Below are positions 38,876 to 52,755 of a DNA stretch of 64,000 nucleotides, piece after piece (position 1 is the stretch's first letter; each line of letters opens with the position of its first letter). The position numbers were made by a program, and so were the translations under genes. The notes below the pieces were generated by a model. That model did no database searches, had not been told where the DNA came from, and saw only the letters and a program-made list of their open reading frames with translations. This DNA is from Tubiluchus corallicola (taxonomy: Eukaryota; Priapulida; Priapulimorpha; Priapulimorphida; Tubiluchidae), in assembly GCA_030141605.1 (NCBI GenBank), contig JAQGDQ010000402.1, positions 1 through 64,000 of the forward strand, read 5' to 3'.

Positions 38876-41274
38876 AATTATTGTGACGACATGATGAAAT
38901 CAAATTTGGTTTTTCTTACAAACACAGAAACACTCAACGTTAAAATAATTTAGCTGCAGCAGCTGCATTTACTAGTTTGAAATACGCATTACAGTGTACC
39001 GCATAATATAAATTCGGCCATCTAACAGTCGGATCACTATCCCCCTCTTTAGGAACAGTTACACTAATTAGAATCCTAGATGCAACTGTCATAGTTATTT
39101 TATGTCAAATATCTCTTGGATTTAGTTAGTCAAAGTAATAACAAATACAGTGTATTTCTAATAGTATTATTAGTTTATTCTAGTTCACATCATTAGTCAT
39201 TATAACTTGCTAGCATCTGGGCCTGCAAGCTATAGAATAGTATACTACATGTAGTACTAAATTAAATTACGAATAAATCTTCACTGTGAATAGAACACCC
39301 AAGATTTTTATGTGACGGGCTTACTAGTTTACCAGTGTTACTTTTAATGTCATGTAAAGTTATTACACTAGATTAATTTTGTCACGTTTGTTATCTTTTC
39401 TTTTTGCAATCTAACAACTACGCATAAACTATTCTGTCTATGTACACGTTACATACAAGCAATGACTTTTTTTACTTGAAAGTAAGTTATTATTTATTTA
39501 CGAATTCGGTTTTCTTAGTTTTCAGTTACCAGTCTCAATTCTCCATATATACAGGGGAGGAATGAACATTCAACGCTCGAGTCGTTCACTCGTTCGATCG
39601 TGCAAGTTCGATTGGAACGAGTTTTTAGTTCAATAAATCCCTAATAAAGGGCATATGATGCAAAGTTTATCTGCAACAACTTTCTGAGACAGATTTTTGT
39701 TACTCTGTAGACTCGATAAACGCTGTGTTACAAACTTTCTTGCACACAAATTTTAATGTGCTTAATTTTCTGTCTCACACAACTGATTCTGTTTTCGTCA
39801 GCCCAGGGCAGCGGGCTCAATATCAAACTCCGTCTAAGAGAAAGTCAGATCAGGCCAAGAGAAGATGCAGTCGTTTTGGTTACATATCGTCTAATAATTA
39901 ATTTTTGCTAAAATTATCAGTTTTCTTCGTAAAAAAGTTGCCGTCAAGTAATTTTTAAGAGTTTTTTACAGTCTACTTCTGTAAATTTCGTCCACTTACT
40001 GCAGTTATTATTGTTGTCGTCGTTTTAGTCGACATCACATATATGGGCTTACATGCTTCAATTTGTATCTTTTACTGTAAAAAGCTAGGTTATTGTAACT
40101 ACCGAGGTCAGTTTTATCATTTGTATATCAATTTGCATTGCTATGAATATTTTAATACTGACCAACATTTGAAAAATTTACACTCCTAAGCAGACTACTA
40201 ATTTAAACAAGTTATCTGACATAATAGCATAATCGATTATACAAGAGTCAATCGTTAACAATCACACTGACTGCTGATTTTCTCATTTTATCTGGTTGGG
40301 CTGTTCGCGTGATGAATTTCCCGTAACGATGTAAACTTTATTCCACAAGTTATTAGATCTGCAAAGAAGAAACGCATTAAATTCTTAAGAAGCAACGTAA
40401 AACAGGTAATTTATGGACCTGTTTGGAAGCTAACTTTCACAAAATATTTTATACAACATACACAACCAAACAAAAATTACATTAGTGATATTCGATTAAC
40501 TTAATACGCATGCCGTTACTAAAATTAAACGGAAACTCACGCAAACTCCTCCAAAAAAACAATGTTATTTATATTTAGAATGTTTATATTTGGATAGTTT
40601 TAATGTTGCGTGATTTGTTTTTCTTCTTTTCTGGTTACCTGTACGCACCTACTATTCGTCTCAATCAAGCCACCTGGCACTCTAAAACTATAGGGTTCCT
40701 AATTATAAATGCACTGATCCCAGATGGAGCTCAGAGTGTTCTTTTAGAATAAATCACTTCAATTATCGAAAAACATTGCGATAAGAAAAGGAAATACATA
40801 TCTGACATATGCCAAACTGCCAATGAAGCTGATCAAACTGGTACAAATTTGTGTAATCTGACCCTTGGTGTCAATAAATATAATTATGTTATTAATCATT
40901 GTGACGCGTTAAGACGTAGAGACCTTTCTTAACTTGTTACGCATCTTATGTCTGAGAGTAAAGTTGCAACGTGTGAACGGCTTGGCAACTTCTCTCGCAA
41001 CTTGTTGCAACGTGTGAACTGCTTGGCAGAAAGAATCTGCTCAACAATCTGCGAGAGAAGTCTCTACGTATGAACGCGCCATTATGCACAAGACCGTTCC
41101 CTCTTCGGTATGGAATCTAATATGCCTACTTGATGTGGTATCACTGATATGAAGTACCACTACGGAGTTTAAATAGATGTATCATACATTTGTAATAAAC
41201 GGTACTACATACTAAGATAGGTAGTTAACCTTCAAGATCCTGTACTTACACCATTCAATGTGGTATATAAGCAT

Positions 41275-44200
41275 TCAAGTTTTTAGTGTTATAGGCTTGC
41301 TGTCTTTACTGTAGTCTGGTTTGAATTTTTTGTATCCATTGTTATCATGAAGCAAATACCAAACTAGCAACACAATTAGTCTGTAAAACAAAAAATGAAG
41401 CAATAAATAAAAGCTCATCGGTGCTCTGTTTATTTTAGTATGTAATAATCAAGCACAACAGCTCGGCCAGAGGATTCGGATTACATTATGGACTCTTAAA
41501 TATCGTTCGTAAATTAGACCTCGTACAAACTATACAGAGCATTAGCATAGTCGACACTCAAATTTTCGCTGCAGAGTGGGGTGTGTATTGCCGACGAGTG
41601 ATATCTCATGAAATCAGAATAACTCTGTTAAAGGAAGAAAGGGTGATTTTTTATGTACTACCCCATTTTGAAGTACGGTAAAAAGTACACATTTTAGCAC
41701 CAATAGTACAGGAAATGCGTTTCTGATAATTAAATAGTAGATTAAATTCTTAATTAATGGTGAATGAGTCCAACTATTGACGACATCACAAACTAACGTT
41801 ATTTGTTTAAATGAAAGTCATTCTTTAAAATAGTATGTTTTCTTTCAGCATTTAAAGAATGGGTTGTTTTGACCTATGGTTTAACATTGGATCAGATTTA
41901 GCTACTGGAAGCGCTGAAACGGGTTTCTATAAAATTCTAGGGCCCTTTATTATTCTAAAAGTCATGGCCATTAGTTTGACTATGTTGAATCCGAAACAAC
42001 TGTTACCGGCTCGAAAAATTAGCAGAAATGGTTCAAAAGTCAAAAAAACAAAATGGCTGTAAAGCTTTTGCACAACTATGTAATCTAAATAGAATTACCA
42101 GAAAATGAACGTTAAGAAGCGATTGTTACATCTATTCCAGAACGTTGGACCTAAGTAATCCTTTTCTGTTACTTTCATTTCTAAAATGGTCACGGTTGTA
42201 TTAATCGATTATAAAAACAAAAAAACAAGTTATTTTTATCAATTCGACTTTATTTAATTTAAAAAACCGCTAAACCCCCCAAAAAAGATACAAAAAAGTC
42301 TAAAAAAACTGGAACTGCGCAGTAGGAAAAAACAAAATGGCTGTCTGGTCCTGAACCATGAACAATTGTGCAGCAGAATGGCGAAAAAATTGCTCACTTC
42401 ACCTGAAGATTATGAAACATTAAACAATAAACAATTAGAACTCACCAAGTAAATTAATATTTGTTATGGGGTCAATCGAAAATCCTCCAACGTGGTGGCC
42501 AATTTCAAGATGGCTGCTCTTAGCATACAAAGGCCATAACTTAACTGTTAGAACAGATTTTATTGAGGATTTTGGTGTCTAAATATAGGTTGCTGAAGTC
42601 AAGGAATCCACATTATTCCTGATGTTCTACTGGATAGGTCAATAACATATATATTTTATAATAAGATATAAATATGATATGAACATCACACTTTCAATGC
42701 AAGTTCTGATAAAGATGCCAACAATATAAAACAGACAGTTTAATTAAAAATCCTGAAAACTTAGTATGTACATACTACATAGATAACGTTACCTATAAAA
42801 CAATCTGTGACATTTACCACAACATTAAATTTTGCACAAAGTAGTGCAAACATGACTTGCCTGGACAGATTTACATCTGCCACGCACTTTCTTGCTGACT
42901 GGCTGCAGTAAGTTGTTGACATGCTTCATTTAATGTCCACTAGGTGTGGTTCCCACGTCCACGTCAGTGGACCTCTTCCAACCATAGTCAATTGTAATGC
43001 TAGAGCAGCGATCAGTGCCCTGAGGTAATAGTATCCTGAATGATATACTTGCTGATAGACCACATCCAAGAGTGCGCCAAATGTCGAAAAATTACCTTCA
43101 TTGACCTTCCCTTTCTTGTCAACAGGACTTTACGTGGTTTGTCAACTAATATCAATGTGCTAGCTTAGAACAAGCCATCAATTTTCTTCTCTCTCTCTCT
43201 GTAAATGTTAAAGTTTGGTCTTTTGCTTCTTGCTTTTTGAGGACGCGTGGCTTAAGACATGGCCTTTAAAAGTTAACTATATATAGCCATCTTTTTGGCC
43301 ATCTTGAAAATGGCTGTCATAATGGATACTACTCTAAATACTTGAAAGAGCGAAACGACTCAAATGAGCGAATTCTGTGCTAGACTGTCGGGAGCCCGGT
43401 GGCCATTTTATTTTTTACTCTTTGGACTGTATTAGTCTGTATAGTCCGCTTTGCATTCTCACCAATGCCTAGAAAACTAGTGTTCAAAATTGTTATATTT
43501 ACATGATACGTATCCTAAGACAACTACTTACATAAAACTCAATACTATTCCGATAACGGTAACGAAAAACCAGAAATCTGGAAATGGCGGTGGCGTTGGC
43601 GTTGCCGGTGATTTCGGACATGCGTGAGAAGAATGCAAATCAAAACTCTGGAACACAAAAATTAATAAATTTCATACCAAACTTTCATTCAATAAAACGT
43701 GCGCTATTCAAATTTAACTGATAACTGTATGCCTGTAACTTCAACAATATTGACATTAATTGAAATACTGACACTATTAATTAATTGTCCAGTGAATTTC
43801 AGCCTCAGAATTACGCACAATAAATAAGTATTTAGAATCGCTCTGGTATGAGCGAGCTAACATTGGAAATGATGAATTTGGTTGGGCAAGTTATAGTCAA
43901 CAAGTTAACGGTGCCACCTAGGAAGTAAACATTAAGCTTCTTTAGGCGTTAGCACGCAATAAATCTTAAACAAGCTTATTGTTCTCTATCCAATAAAAGA
44001 TACATTTGACTGCACAAAGGATGCTCATTACGGATGCACATACATTACCGATCTTTTCGTCCACATTTTGTCGTCTAATAAAAATCCCATTACCAAATTT
44101 CAGTACAGTGCATGTATGTACAGGCCAAAATATACAGCCAACTCTTGACGTAAAATAATCGTGAGTGTTATGGTCATTACTCATTGTTTAGTCGAATTAT

Positions 44201-47200
44201 GTTGGTAAATTTTGAATGTTTTTACAGCTTTAAATCTGACGTCGCCGAACAATGAAAATAATAATTATAGACAAATGCAAAGAAGCATCGCTGCTGACTA
44301 AGAGATTTCTTATATTTTTATATTTTGCAGCGCTTTAAAACGCATTGTCTAATTAAACCTATGCGGAGTACATTGCTTCAACGCAGTGTGCACCGATTAT
44401 GCGCTGGAATACAAATTGATGTTCTCACAGCTACAGAGCAAAGCGTTGTCAATCGTATTTTAATTTCGGTGGCATAGGGCATTTTATATATATTTATTTT
44501 ATTATATATATATATATATATATAGAACGTTGTTGCACACGCACCGCTGAGAGCCTTCCCAACCTGTCTTTTGAAGGCGCCTTGGAGTACATCGTTTTGT
44601 GTAGTTTGTATTGGATGCTTATTTTAGATGTGGAATTCTGTTTGCCTGTACTAAGTTCAGCACTCTACACTCGACAAGTGGTAAACCTACCTAATGGTCG
44701 GAACGGAACCTATTCAATTTGATGGTGTAGATATACGTTTCCTCCTTTGACAATATGTGCCGCAATACTAACATTAGGATCGACAAGCATTGTGAAAACG
44801 TAAAATTCTCGATCAAAGATCCACAGACTAAAATCTTATTGGTACAGGTAATTATTATGTATGAATATAGCGGGTACGTAAAGTCATTTATTCCGTTTTG
44901 AAAACTAAAACTTACAATTGTGGTCGTTTCCGTCTCTTCGCCGTTTGCTATGAGCTTATCTTCTATTCCTAGGGATTCGACACAGACCAATTTAACTGTA
45001 GTTTTACTAAAAATACCGCAAAAGCAAAGCTTTAATAGTTCCAATCCCTTTAATAGAGAACAATAGAACAACTATGTCAAAGGAATGCAAAAGCATGTTA
45101 GAAGGGTTGCGTGTTTGCAAGGGTTTATATATAACATGCCTATAATTTAAATGACGCTCTAGAAAAACTGCAAAATAATTAATATTAACTTTTATTGATA
45201 CCTGTTCATTTAATAAATATAAATTATAGTAATTCTCTTTCTTTTTTAATATTTAGTATTCATTTGTTCCAAATGTTACTAATATAGGTACAGTAATAAC
45301 TTTTCAATCGTAATTATAATGAGCACAGCGATAAAAAACGATTGTCAGCTCAGATGGAAAGGTAACCTTGTAAAAACCCGAAGAACTTTTGTTCGGTTAG
45401 TGTTTGATGAAAGAGATTGAAATGAGCAAGATTGAGATGAGCAATTACAAAAGCAAAGCCTTAATAGTTTGAAGAAAACCAAATAACTATGTCAAAGAGA
45501 TGCAATAACACAGTGGTGATGAAATTTATAGTATTGCAAAGCTTTGCTTATAAATTGCCCACAATTTAAATGGCGCATTTCAAAAATTGAAAAAATTAAA
45601 GGTGCATGATGTAATAAAAACACCTAGTTATTTAACTAGAGACAAGATTTATCCTAGGTAGAATGGCGCACAAAGAATTTGTAACTTTTCATGTGATATT
45701 TGCCAAAATGTTAAAAATCTGTTACTTACAAACTAGAAGGAACACCAGTGTATTTAATGGTAACAGCGCCATCTTCAATCACAAATGTTTCTGTGTCTTG
45801 CTTCCCATAGACAAAATAACTAGTGACACCAGCACCCCATATCTGACATGCCTACAGAAATTATAGAATTTAAAAATGCTATAAACATGATAGACCTGTT
45901 AAACATCAAATTTCGGGCCCATATGTTTTCTAGTTTTATAGCAACTTTCTCCAATAATGTGATTGTGATTTTTTACTGCGAAGATTAGGAACACTATTTA
46001 CTTTATTCCAATTTATCAGCTAACTGGAAATAGAGATATGCATCCAATCTCAGGTCTTTCCCATAATAACACGCCACACTTTTCTGGCAATTTTTCTCTC
46101 ACTCTCGATCAAAATAATGAAATTCTAGTAGCAGTAATTACTTAATTATGCAATAAATACAAAGCGCTTTACCCAATAGGTAATAATTATAAACCTATAT
46201 CACATATCTCACTTACTGAAATACTTTTTACTATTATCTGTAAAACAGTAAAGAAATCTATATTTATCCACTCTTATATAATTCACCTCTGGTCTGGTTT
46301 TTCTTCTATAACTCTCGCACATAAGAATGAAATTAATTATGTAACAGTTGCCAAGTGCTTTAGCCAATAGTCATTATAAACTTATCATAGGCCATTAAAA
46401 TACGTTTCATACTAATATCTGTTAAAACTATCTACAATTACCCATTTTCGCATCATAATACACAGTAAGGGTGTAATTACGCAGTTATGTGACTTGTTTA
46501 TGAGAAACTCAAAGAAGTCAAAATGCGTAACTGTAACATCGTTGGTGAAAATTCATCAGCTATTGTATTAATTTATAAACCTAGCCTATATCTATACGCA
46601 AATATATATGTAATAATTGTTCACTGCAGAAACCAGTAAAACAGTACATGTAAATTATCTTCACTCACAGCAACATTATCTTGGCAGGTTGCTTCAACAA
46701 AAGGATAGCAAGGATTGTAAGAATATTTCTGCTGGTCTGCGCCCACTATATCACTCCATCTGAAAATTATTAGGTTTTATTTAGAAAAGTAAAAGTTAAT
46801 GACACTTATTTCATTATTTTCTTATTTATCGTTATGTATTATCCTTTAGCAAAGGAAAATTTGTATACACGCGGCAAAACTGATTAGACATAACAAATGA
46901 GCCAAAATGTTACATTATGCATATGCGCGTCATTTTAATTTTCATTGAAGCCACTTTCGTCAGACCGATTGTGCGCGAAGACATGCTGTGAAGATATATT
47001 TGTGATGATTTTACAGTTAAAAATTTATTCAAATTTTGATATAACAAATCTTTACAGTCTAATCTAGCACGCCACATTACTGTTAATGGTGTGCATATTG
47101 CACCGGTCCAACATTACTCCATCTGAAAATTATTAGGTTTTATTTAGAGAAGTAAAAGTTACTGACACTTATTAGACATGCTAACAGGGAAAAGTTTGCG

Positions 47201-47897
47201 ATGAATTTATTCATGTCTTGGTTTAACAAACCCGTACAGTCTAATCTGGCATGCCACATTGTCCCAAAGCCACACAATTAATGGTGTGTATATTGCACCA
47301 GTACAACATAGTGCAACACTACTGCACATACAATTGCAAATTTTACATGGAAATAAACTGTCTAACATTACATTTCAGTATTAATAAGGCGGATCCTTGT
47401 GTTTCTGTAACTAATGAATTCAACTGATCTATACCATCAGAGAATGCAATAGCCTATTATGTACACGCCATCACGGCTGACGGGTAAACAAGTTGTCCGC
47501 AAGAACAACCACTCAACCAAGTGCTTGACATCCAGCTTCAGGATTCTGGGATATAAAAATCACACTACTTCATGCTTCATATTAGTTTAAATTGAATTTT
47601 GCACCTAGAATTGAGACTAGTTGCAATCGTGATGTTGCTAAATCAAGTTATGAGCAAATGAGAAAACGCTGCACAATCTTACGCTACACACTTTCAATAT
47701 TATATATAGATAGAGCATGAAATGACTCACCTTGGCGTACCTCCTTGCTGTCCTACTTGGGTCAAGTCTATGACGCCTGAACCGTCACTCATTTCACATT
47801 GACACTGGGCAATACGTTTGCATTCTAGCTGACAGTCCACTGCGCAAAATAACATTAAAAAAATGCCCAAAAATGAGCGAATTTCGAGAAAAGACAT
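41275..47897 (-). CDS. Gene A: M6P-receptor-like type I membrane protein with divergent tail, 6 exons
   Basis: Exons: 47731-47897, 46669-46759, 45730-45851, 44916-45006, 43532-43647, 41275-41380; total 693 bases, 230 residues plus stop. I chose the ATG at 47895-47897 because it directly precedes a hydrophobic signal (FLGIFLMLFCAV); an in-frame upstream Met at 47966 is possible. The lumenal part is an MRH-type domain with cysteines in CKRIAQCQC, NPCYPFVEATC, ACQIWGAG, KLVCV and HACP. A Pro/Thr-rich stalk leads to the membrane segment FWFFVTVIGIVLSFILIVLLVWYLL, split by an intron. The tail is only about 25 residues, Lys/Asp-rich, ending PITLKT. It lacks the CD-MPR-type juxtamembrane motif and FW motif seen in genes B and C. 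It probably sits in the secretory/endosomal or surface membrane; ligand unknown. Same strand and intron phases as genes B and C. Confidence 0.85.
44484..44524. repeat. (TA)n microsatellite
   Basis: A TA dinucleotide run in intron 4 of gene A. Confidence 0.9.
46751..47310. repeat. Two-copy duplication across the exon 2 acceptor of gene A
   Basis: The block ACTCCATCTGAAAATTATTA plus about 40 more bases at 46753 recurs at 47116. Later segments (ACAGTCTAATCT, TGGTGTG, ATATTGCACC) recur in the same order near 47055-47105 and 47235-47300. The period is about 362 bases. The distal copy contains a decoy 3' splice site and the first few bases of exon 2. Confidence 0.75.
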
Positions 47898-48988
47898 ACT
47901 GTAATTTTGAATTGCTGTTAATTTTGTTGCAAAAGCATGTGGCGTTTTTCGAAAGCAGTCATACATCTAGTCTTCCAAGTGCACAGCTGTGAATTATCGT
48001 TTCGTACGCTATGTATAAGACATACTGTAAACACGATAAATGTGGTATATTTTACGATGAAACACCTACTTTATAGTGTGATATCTATATAGTACTATAT
48101 ATCTATATAGTATGATATCCTATCTGCTGATATCAGAAAATATTTACTAAGTACTGTGAGTGCAAAGTCCTTTTAGTGAAGAGTAAACATTGCATGTAAA
48201 GTTATAGATCGTGTGATTTATGTTATGAAATTAGGTATCAATGAACGTAATATTAAACAAAAACAAGAACAGATGGCTACTTCGATGACAACTTCATCTT
48301 ACCAAAGATTTGAGCAAGTCAAACCTAAAGTTTCAGCACAACTTAGAATGCAGTTTTCGGTTCTATACTTCTGCCTAAGCCTAAATAGAAACAGAAATGG
48401 AATGCAGCGAGTGTGAATTGTCTAACTCGGCTTTGTAATTAAAAACGCAAACTGTGTATGTAGACCTATAGCACAAACGGAGACTGTAGTTAATGTGTAG
48501 TACATCTTCAGATGTTTATCTGCACAAAACTAGCCAAATAAGAACACGTTCACACCATACGCACACATAACATACGCATATGCGTGTATACATATGCATG
48601 CATACACACACACACGCGCGCGCGCGCGCACGCACGCACACACATATATATATATATATTTATACACGCTCACACATATGCACACCACACGCATACATAA
48701 CAAATATGTAGGCCAATGCTACGTCGTTATTTGTGAAAGGTAAATACTACTAAGAACACGCCAATTATTATGAACATCATTTATTTTCGAACATACACAC
48801 ACACGCACACACACAGTTGTGCATTCCCACAGACATACACACAGGACCCTCAAGCACACGAGTGACTCAATTACTCACACGCTCCCTCATTCAACCCACT
48901 CCGCACTCACTCCACCTACTACCTTAGAATAAACCCTAAGCTGTAATTATGAATAAACTTCAGCACTTGACACACACACGCACGCACG

Positions 48989-49033
<45 letters not shown>

Positions 49034-50058
49034 GCGCATTCCCACAGGCATTCACACAGGACCCTCAAGCACACACGCTCACACCAAGGAAACCACACCA
49101 GGGATGACAATCGGTCCGCCTCCTGAGATAAAATGAAGAAACAATCTGGAATTGGGCAGAGCGGGCAGTAAAACCAATCGCGCCGTCTAATCACCTCATA
49201 TATACTCCCGTAAACAATTTTATTACGTGTCTAGTGAGCATTTTTAACGTACCATCCGGATGCGTATGCGTTTCCAACTACGGAATAGCTGCGGAAAAAA
49301 TCAATAGGAGTAGCTGCAGAAAAAGAATAACGCATACGCAAGCTGCATAAACGAGTGCACTGAAAACAATATAAACCGATTTTATCTATTCCTTACCTCC
49401 CAAAACGCATACGCATCCGAATGCTAGATGAACGTTACTTTATAGTTCCATCTAAACTTACGTGGAATATGATACATCAAGTTAGGTTTTTGTCTAATTC
49501 AGCAGCAGGTAGCTTTTCAACTTTATCTGACCGCGGCAAACGATTTCTTCTCCTAGTTCAGTTCCCATAACAGGGAAACCACATCGGCTCCACTAAATCC
49601 ATTAATCCACTTTTTAAGTGCCAATGCAGAAAACGGTTTAGTTATTATCTGTCTCTTAGTTTTTTTCATCAAAATGCGAAGCCATGTTTGGTAAATATGT
49701 AATTTTTTTTTTTATTTTAGCAATCAAATAAGGCAGACAGTATAAAGCTGTAAACAAGTATATTTGAACGGAGAACCAATCAAGGTGGGTGTGCAACTGT
49801 ACATTATTATTCAGCTGCTCAGAAAGTTACATTAACGAACCCATCGTGTAAGACTGAAAGTGTTTCAACATTATTCCTAGGCAGAAATTTTACCGAGCTG
49901 ACAATGTACAGCGATCATGTTATGCATACGTTAAGTACTATATAAGAAACCCGTTTTATTAACATAGTTTTCTATTAGACACATCGTAACTCATAGTACC
50001 AAATTTAAAACAAAATGTAAAAAAAATGAGCTGTAATTTTTTTTCGTTTGTCGCATCT
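47898..50058. other. Intergenic gap between genes A and B: microsatellites only
   Basis: Contains CA/CG/TA arrays at about 48570-48670, 48800-48830 and 48970-49030, plus a duplicated unit CAGTTGTGCATTCCCACAGA / CAGTTGCGCATTCCCACAGG followed by GGACCCTCAAGCACAC (near 48815 and 49029). No exon or RNA gene seen. It must hold the promoter of gene A and the 3' end of gene B. Confidence 0.6.
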
Positions 50059-50345
50059 TCACATTTCTTCATAAGTGTTTGTCGGTGATACGAGTTTTGC
50101 CTTCTGTAAAGTGAAAACTGTGCCATCCTGTAATATAAAATAATATAGAATCTCTGTAATGTAAGTACCCTTCGCCACAAAATAAATCGCCAACCGCAGA
50201 AGACTAGAATTTCAAATTAACAAAATAATTATCATTTTATTAATATAAATATTCAGCAGGATATTAAACAAAATGTGAAGAAATGCACTTACTTGCACTT
50301 ATGCAAGATTATGACAAATAGTAAAAATGACACTATACAACCACC

Positions 50346-50401
<56 letters not shown>

Positions 50402-52358
50402 AGACAATGACAATTGATTTCCTTACTTTAACAAGCCCAGGGACAGATAACCAGAACTCTGCATTCGGCACTGCTTCTACGCCACGCGCGTTCCGTACAC
50501 ATTTCATATAGAGAACACCTCCCACTAAATATACGAACAAAAGCGAGAAAAATCTAAAACAAAACAAGCGTACGCGATTAGAGCTTGTATGTAGATTTGG
50601 GTATTACTGGGAAAAGTCTAGTGAAACAGAGAGAATTAAATAATTATAATAAATAAGAAAACTGATCTGAAACGAACAAGTTTGGAGTTTGGAGCTAACT
50701 TAAAAAGGCCCAGTTTAAGGTTTTGCGAGACTACGAAGTATAGAATTAGCTTATTTCAAGCCAATAATGATAGCAATACATTACCCATTTCATTTTTCAA
50801 AATTTTGCATGCGTTAGTGTTATCCGTGAAACTTTATACGTTATTTCATAATATAGACACGTGCTGCTACTGAAACAATATAAAAATACGATTTTACAAA
50901 CTCAAGTTTCCAAATTATGTGTTTCGTAATGGCCGGTCATTTGCGAGTATATCTGCAAACCGTAAAGCTATTCTGTACTGCTTCAAAATTAATAGTCCCA
51001 AATAATGTAAGTTTCACTTACATTATGCATAAAATGCTGCCAAAACTCAAACATTTCTGAGGCGTTATTGGCGTTGGAGTGTGCTGAGGACAAGCTCTTC
51101 TGCTTCTAAGCTCAAAGACCTGGTATACAAAATAGAAAAAACTGAGAACAGTAACAAGAGAATTATTGGTCTAGTGATGAACCATGGCTCTTTTGAATTC
51201 ATTCATTCATAAGTACAAATAAGCGTGTAAACAAATCTCGCTTTATACAAACCACTAACATTTAGTGCATAGTTGGTCATGAAGCAAAAACATAATAATT
51301 ATAGTGTTTTACATTAGCAGTGCGCATTTAGAACAGAATAATGCAGTATATACCATGTTTAATGCTTCAAATAGAAATAAAAAAAGTGATAAAATAAAAC
51401 TGGCTTTCAGCAAAGTAAAAAGGTCGTCATTAAAGTGAAATGTGTGTCGTTAAGAGAGGAAAATGTTCAGCGTCGTTAAAACGAAACCTTGCTAAACGGG
51501 GAGTCGTTAAGCAAGGACTTACTATATGTCTAATTAAAACGCAAAATTGTATTGAAAGTTTGCCTTAGTTTTCTCGGTCCAAAGTTAGAAATATTTAGAA
51601 AAACATTCCAAACTTGCATGTCATTTAATTTTGCTGACGGCCCAATGCTGATTATGGCAGTAATTAATTTTATTACATATCAGTAATAGTAAAACGTGAG
51701 AACATACATTTAATTAAAATTTACCATAATTAGTTAGTTTCCCTTTTATGTATTTGTGGTAAATTTTCAGATAATTATTGTTATTATTTGATTGTTATAT
51801 TAATAATTGTGTCACATCTGCTAAATTTCTAAGTATATGTCTTCGTTTATAAGTATTTGCATGTATGCATATGTATTTGAGTTTATTTGTATTTATATTA
51901 CCTTATTTTTTCTGCACTTCTGCTTGTACATATTTTTGCATTGTGTGAATTCATGTATCAATGTATCAGTTTTAAAAACTGCCTAATCTAAACCAAATAA
52001 ACTATCTTTAAACCAACTAATTAATATAAATGTATACATACATATACTGATATAAAAATACGATACAGTACTTACAATATTTTGACTTGCAGGAAGGGGT
52101 TCAAGAACCTCTACGTGGTCCTTAGTGCCTGGGTTACCACAGATTAGCTTTACTTCAGTTGTGCTGAAAAAGCATAGCCATCCTTAAAAAATATTCAGTA
52201 CATAGAAAGTGCTCTTATTACTAGTATCACTGATTGTTAGATTGATAAATGAGGTGTGACAGGCATCAAACGGTAACATCTTAAACTTACTTTGAATGTA
52301 ATAAGTCAATTTCGACCATGGTCGTCCAAATTTAATTGAAATTTTGAAATAATCTCTC

Positions 52359-52423
<65 letters not shown>

Positions 52424-52668
52424 CTCTCTCTCTCTGTCTCTCTCTCTCTGTCTCTCTTTCTCTCTCCCTCCCAACTATTAATCAAACTTATCCTGGAGGA
52501 TCGCAGTGCTTTACAGAAGGAAAACTACACGGTGCTCCACTGCCACTGATTTTGCAACAACAGCAACAGCTAACCCGTCCACGTCCAGATAGATAAGAAG
52601 ATTACACACCTAATCTGAGAGGTCCGGATGTCGTCTTAAAACCCCTAAAAAATTAGAGAGAGAGAGAG

Positions 52669-52755
<87 letters not shown>

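Noticed and set aside
41859-42062. 67-codon plus-strand frame starting MGCFDLWF
   Set aside because: No domain; it lies opposite the last intron of gene A, and similar AAAATGGCTG motifs recur nearby, suggesting repeat sequence.
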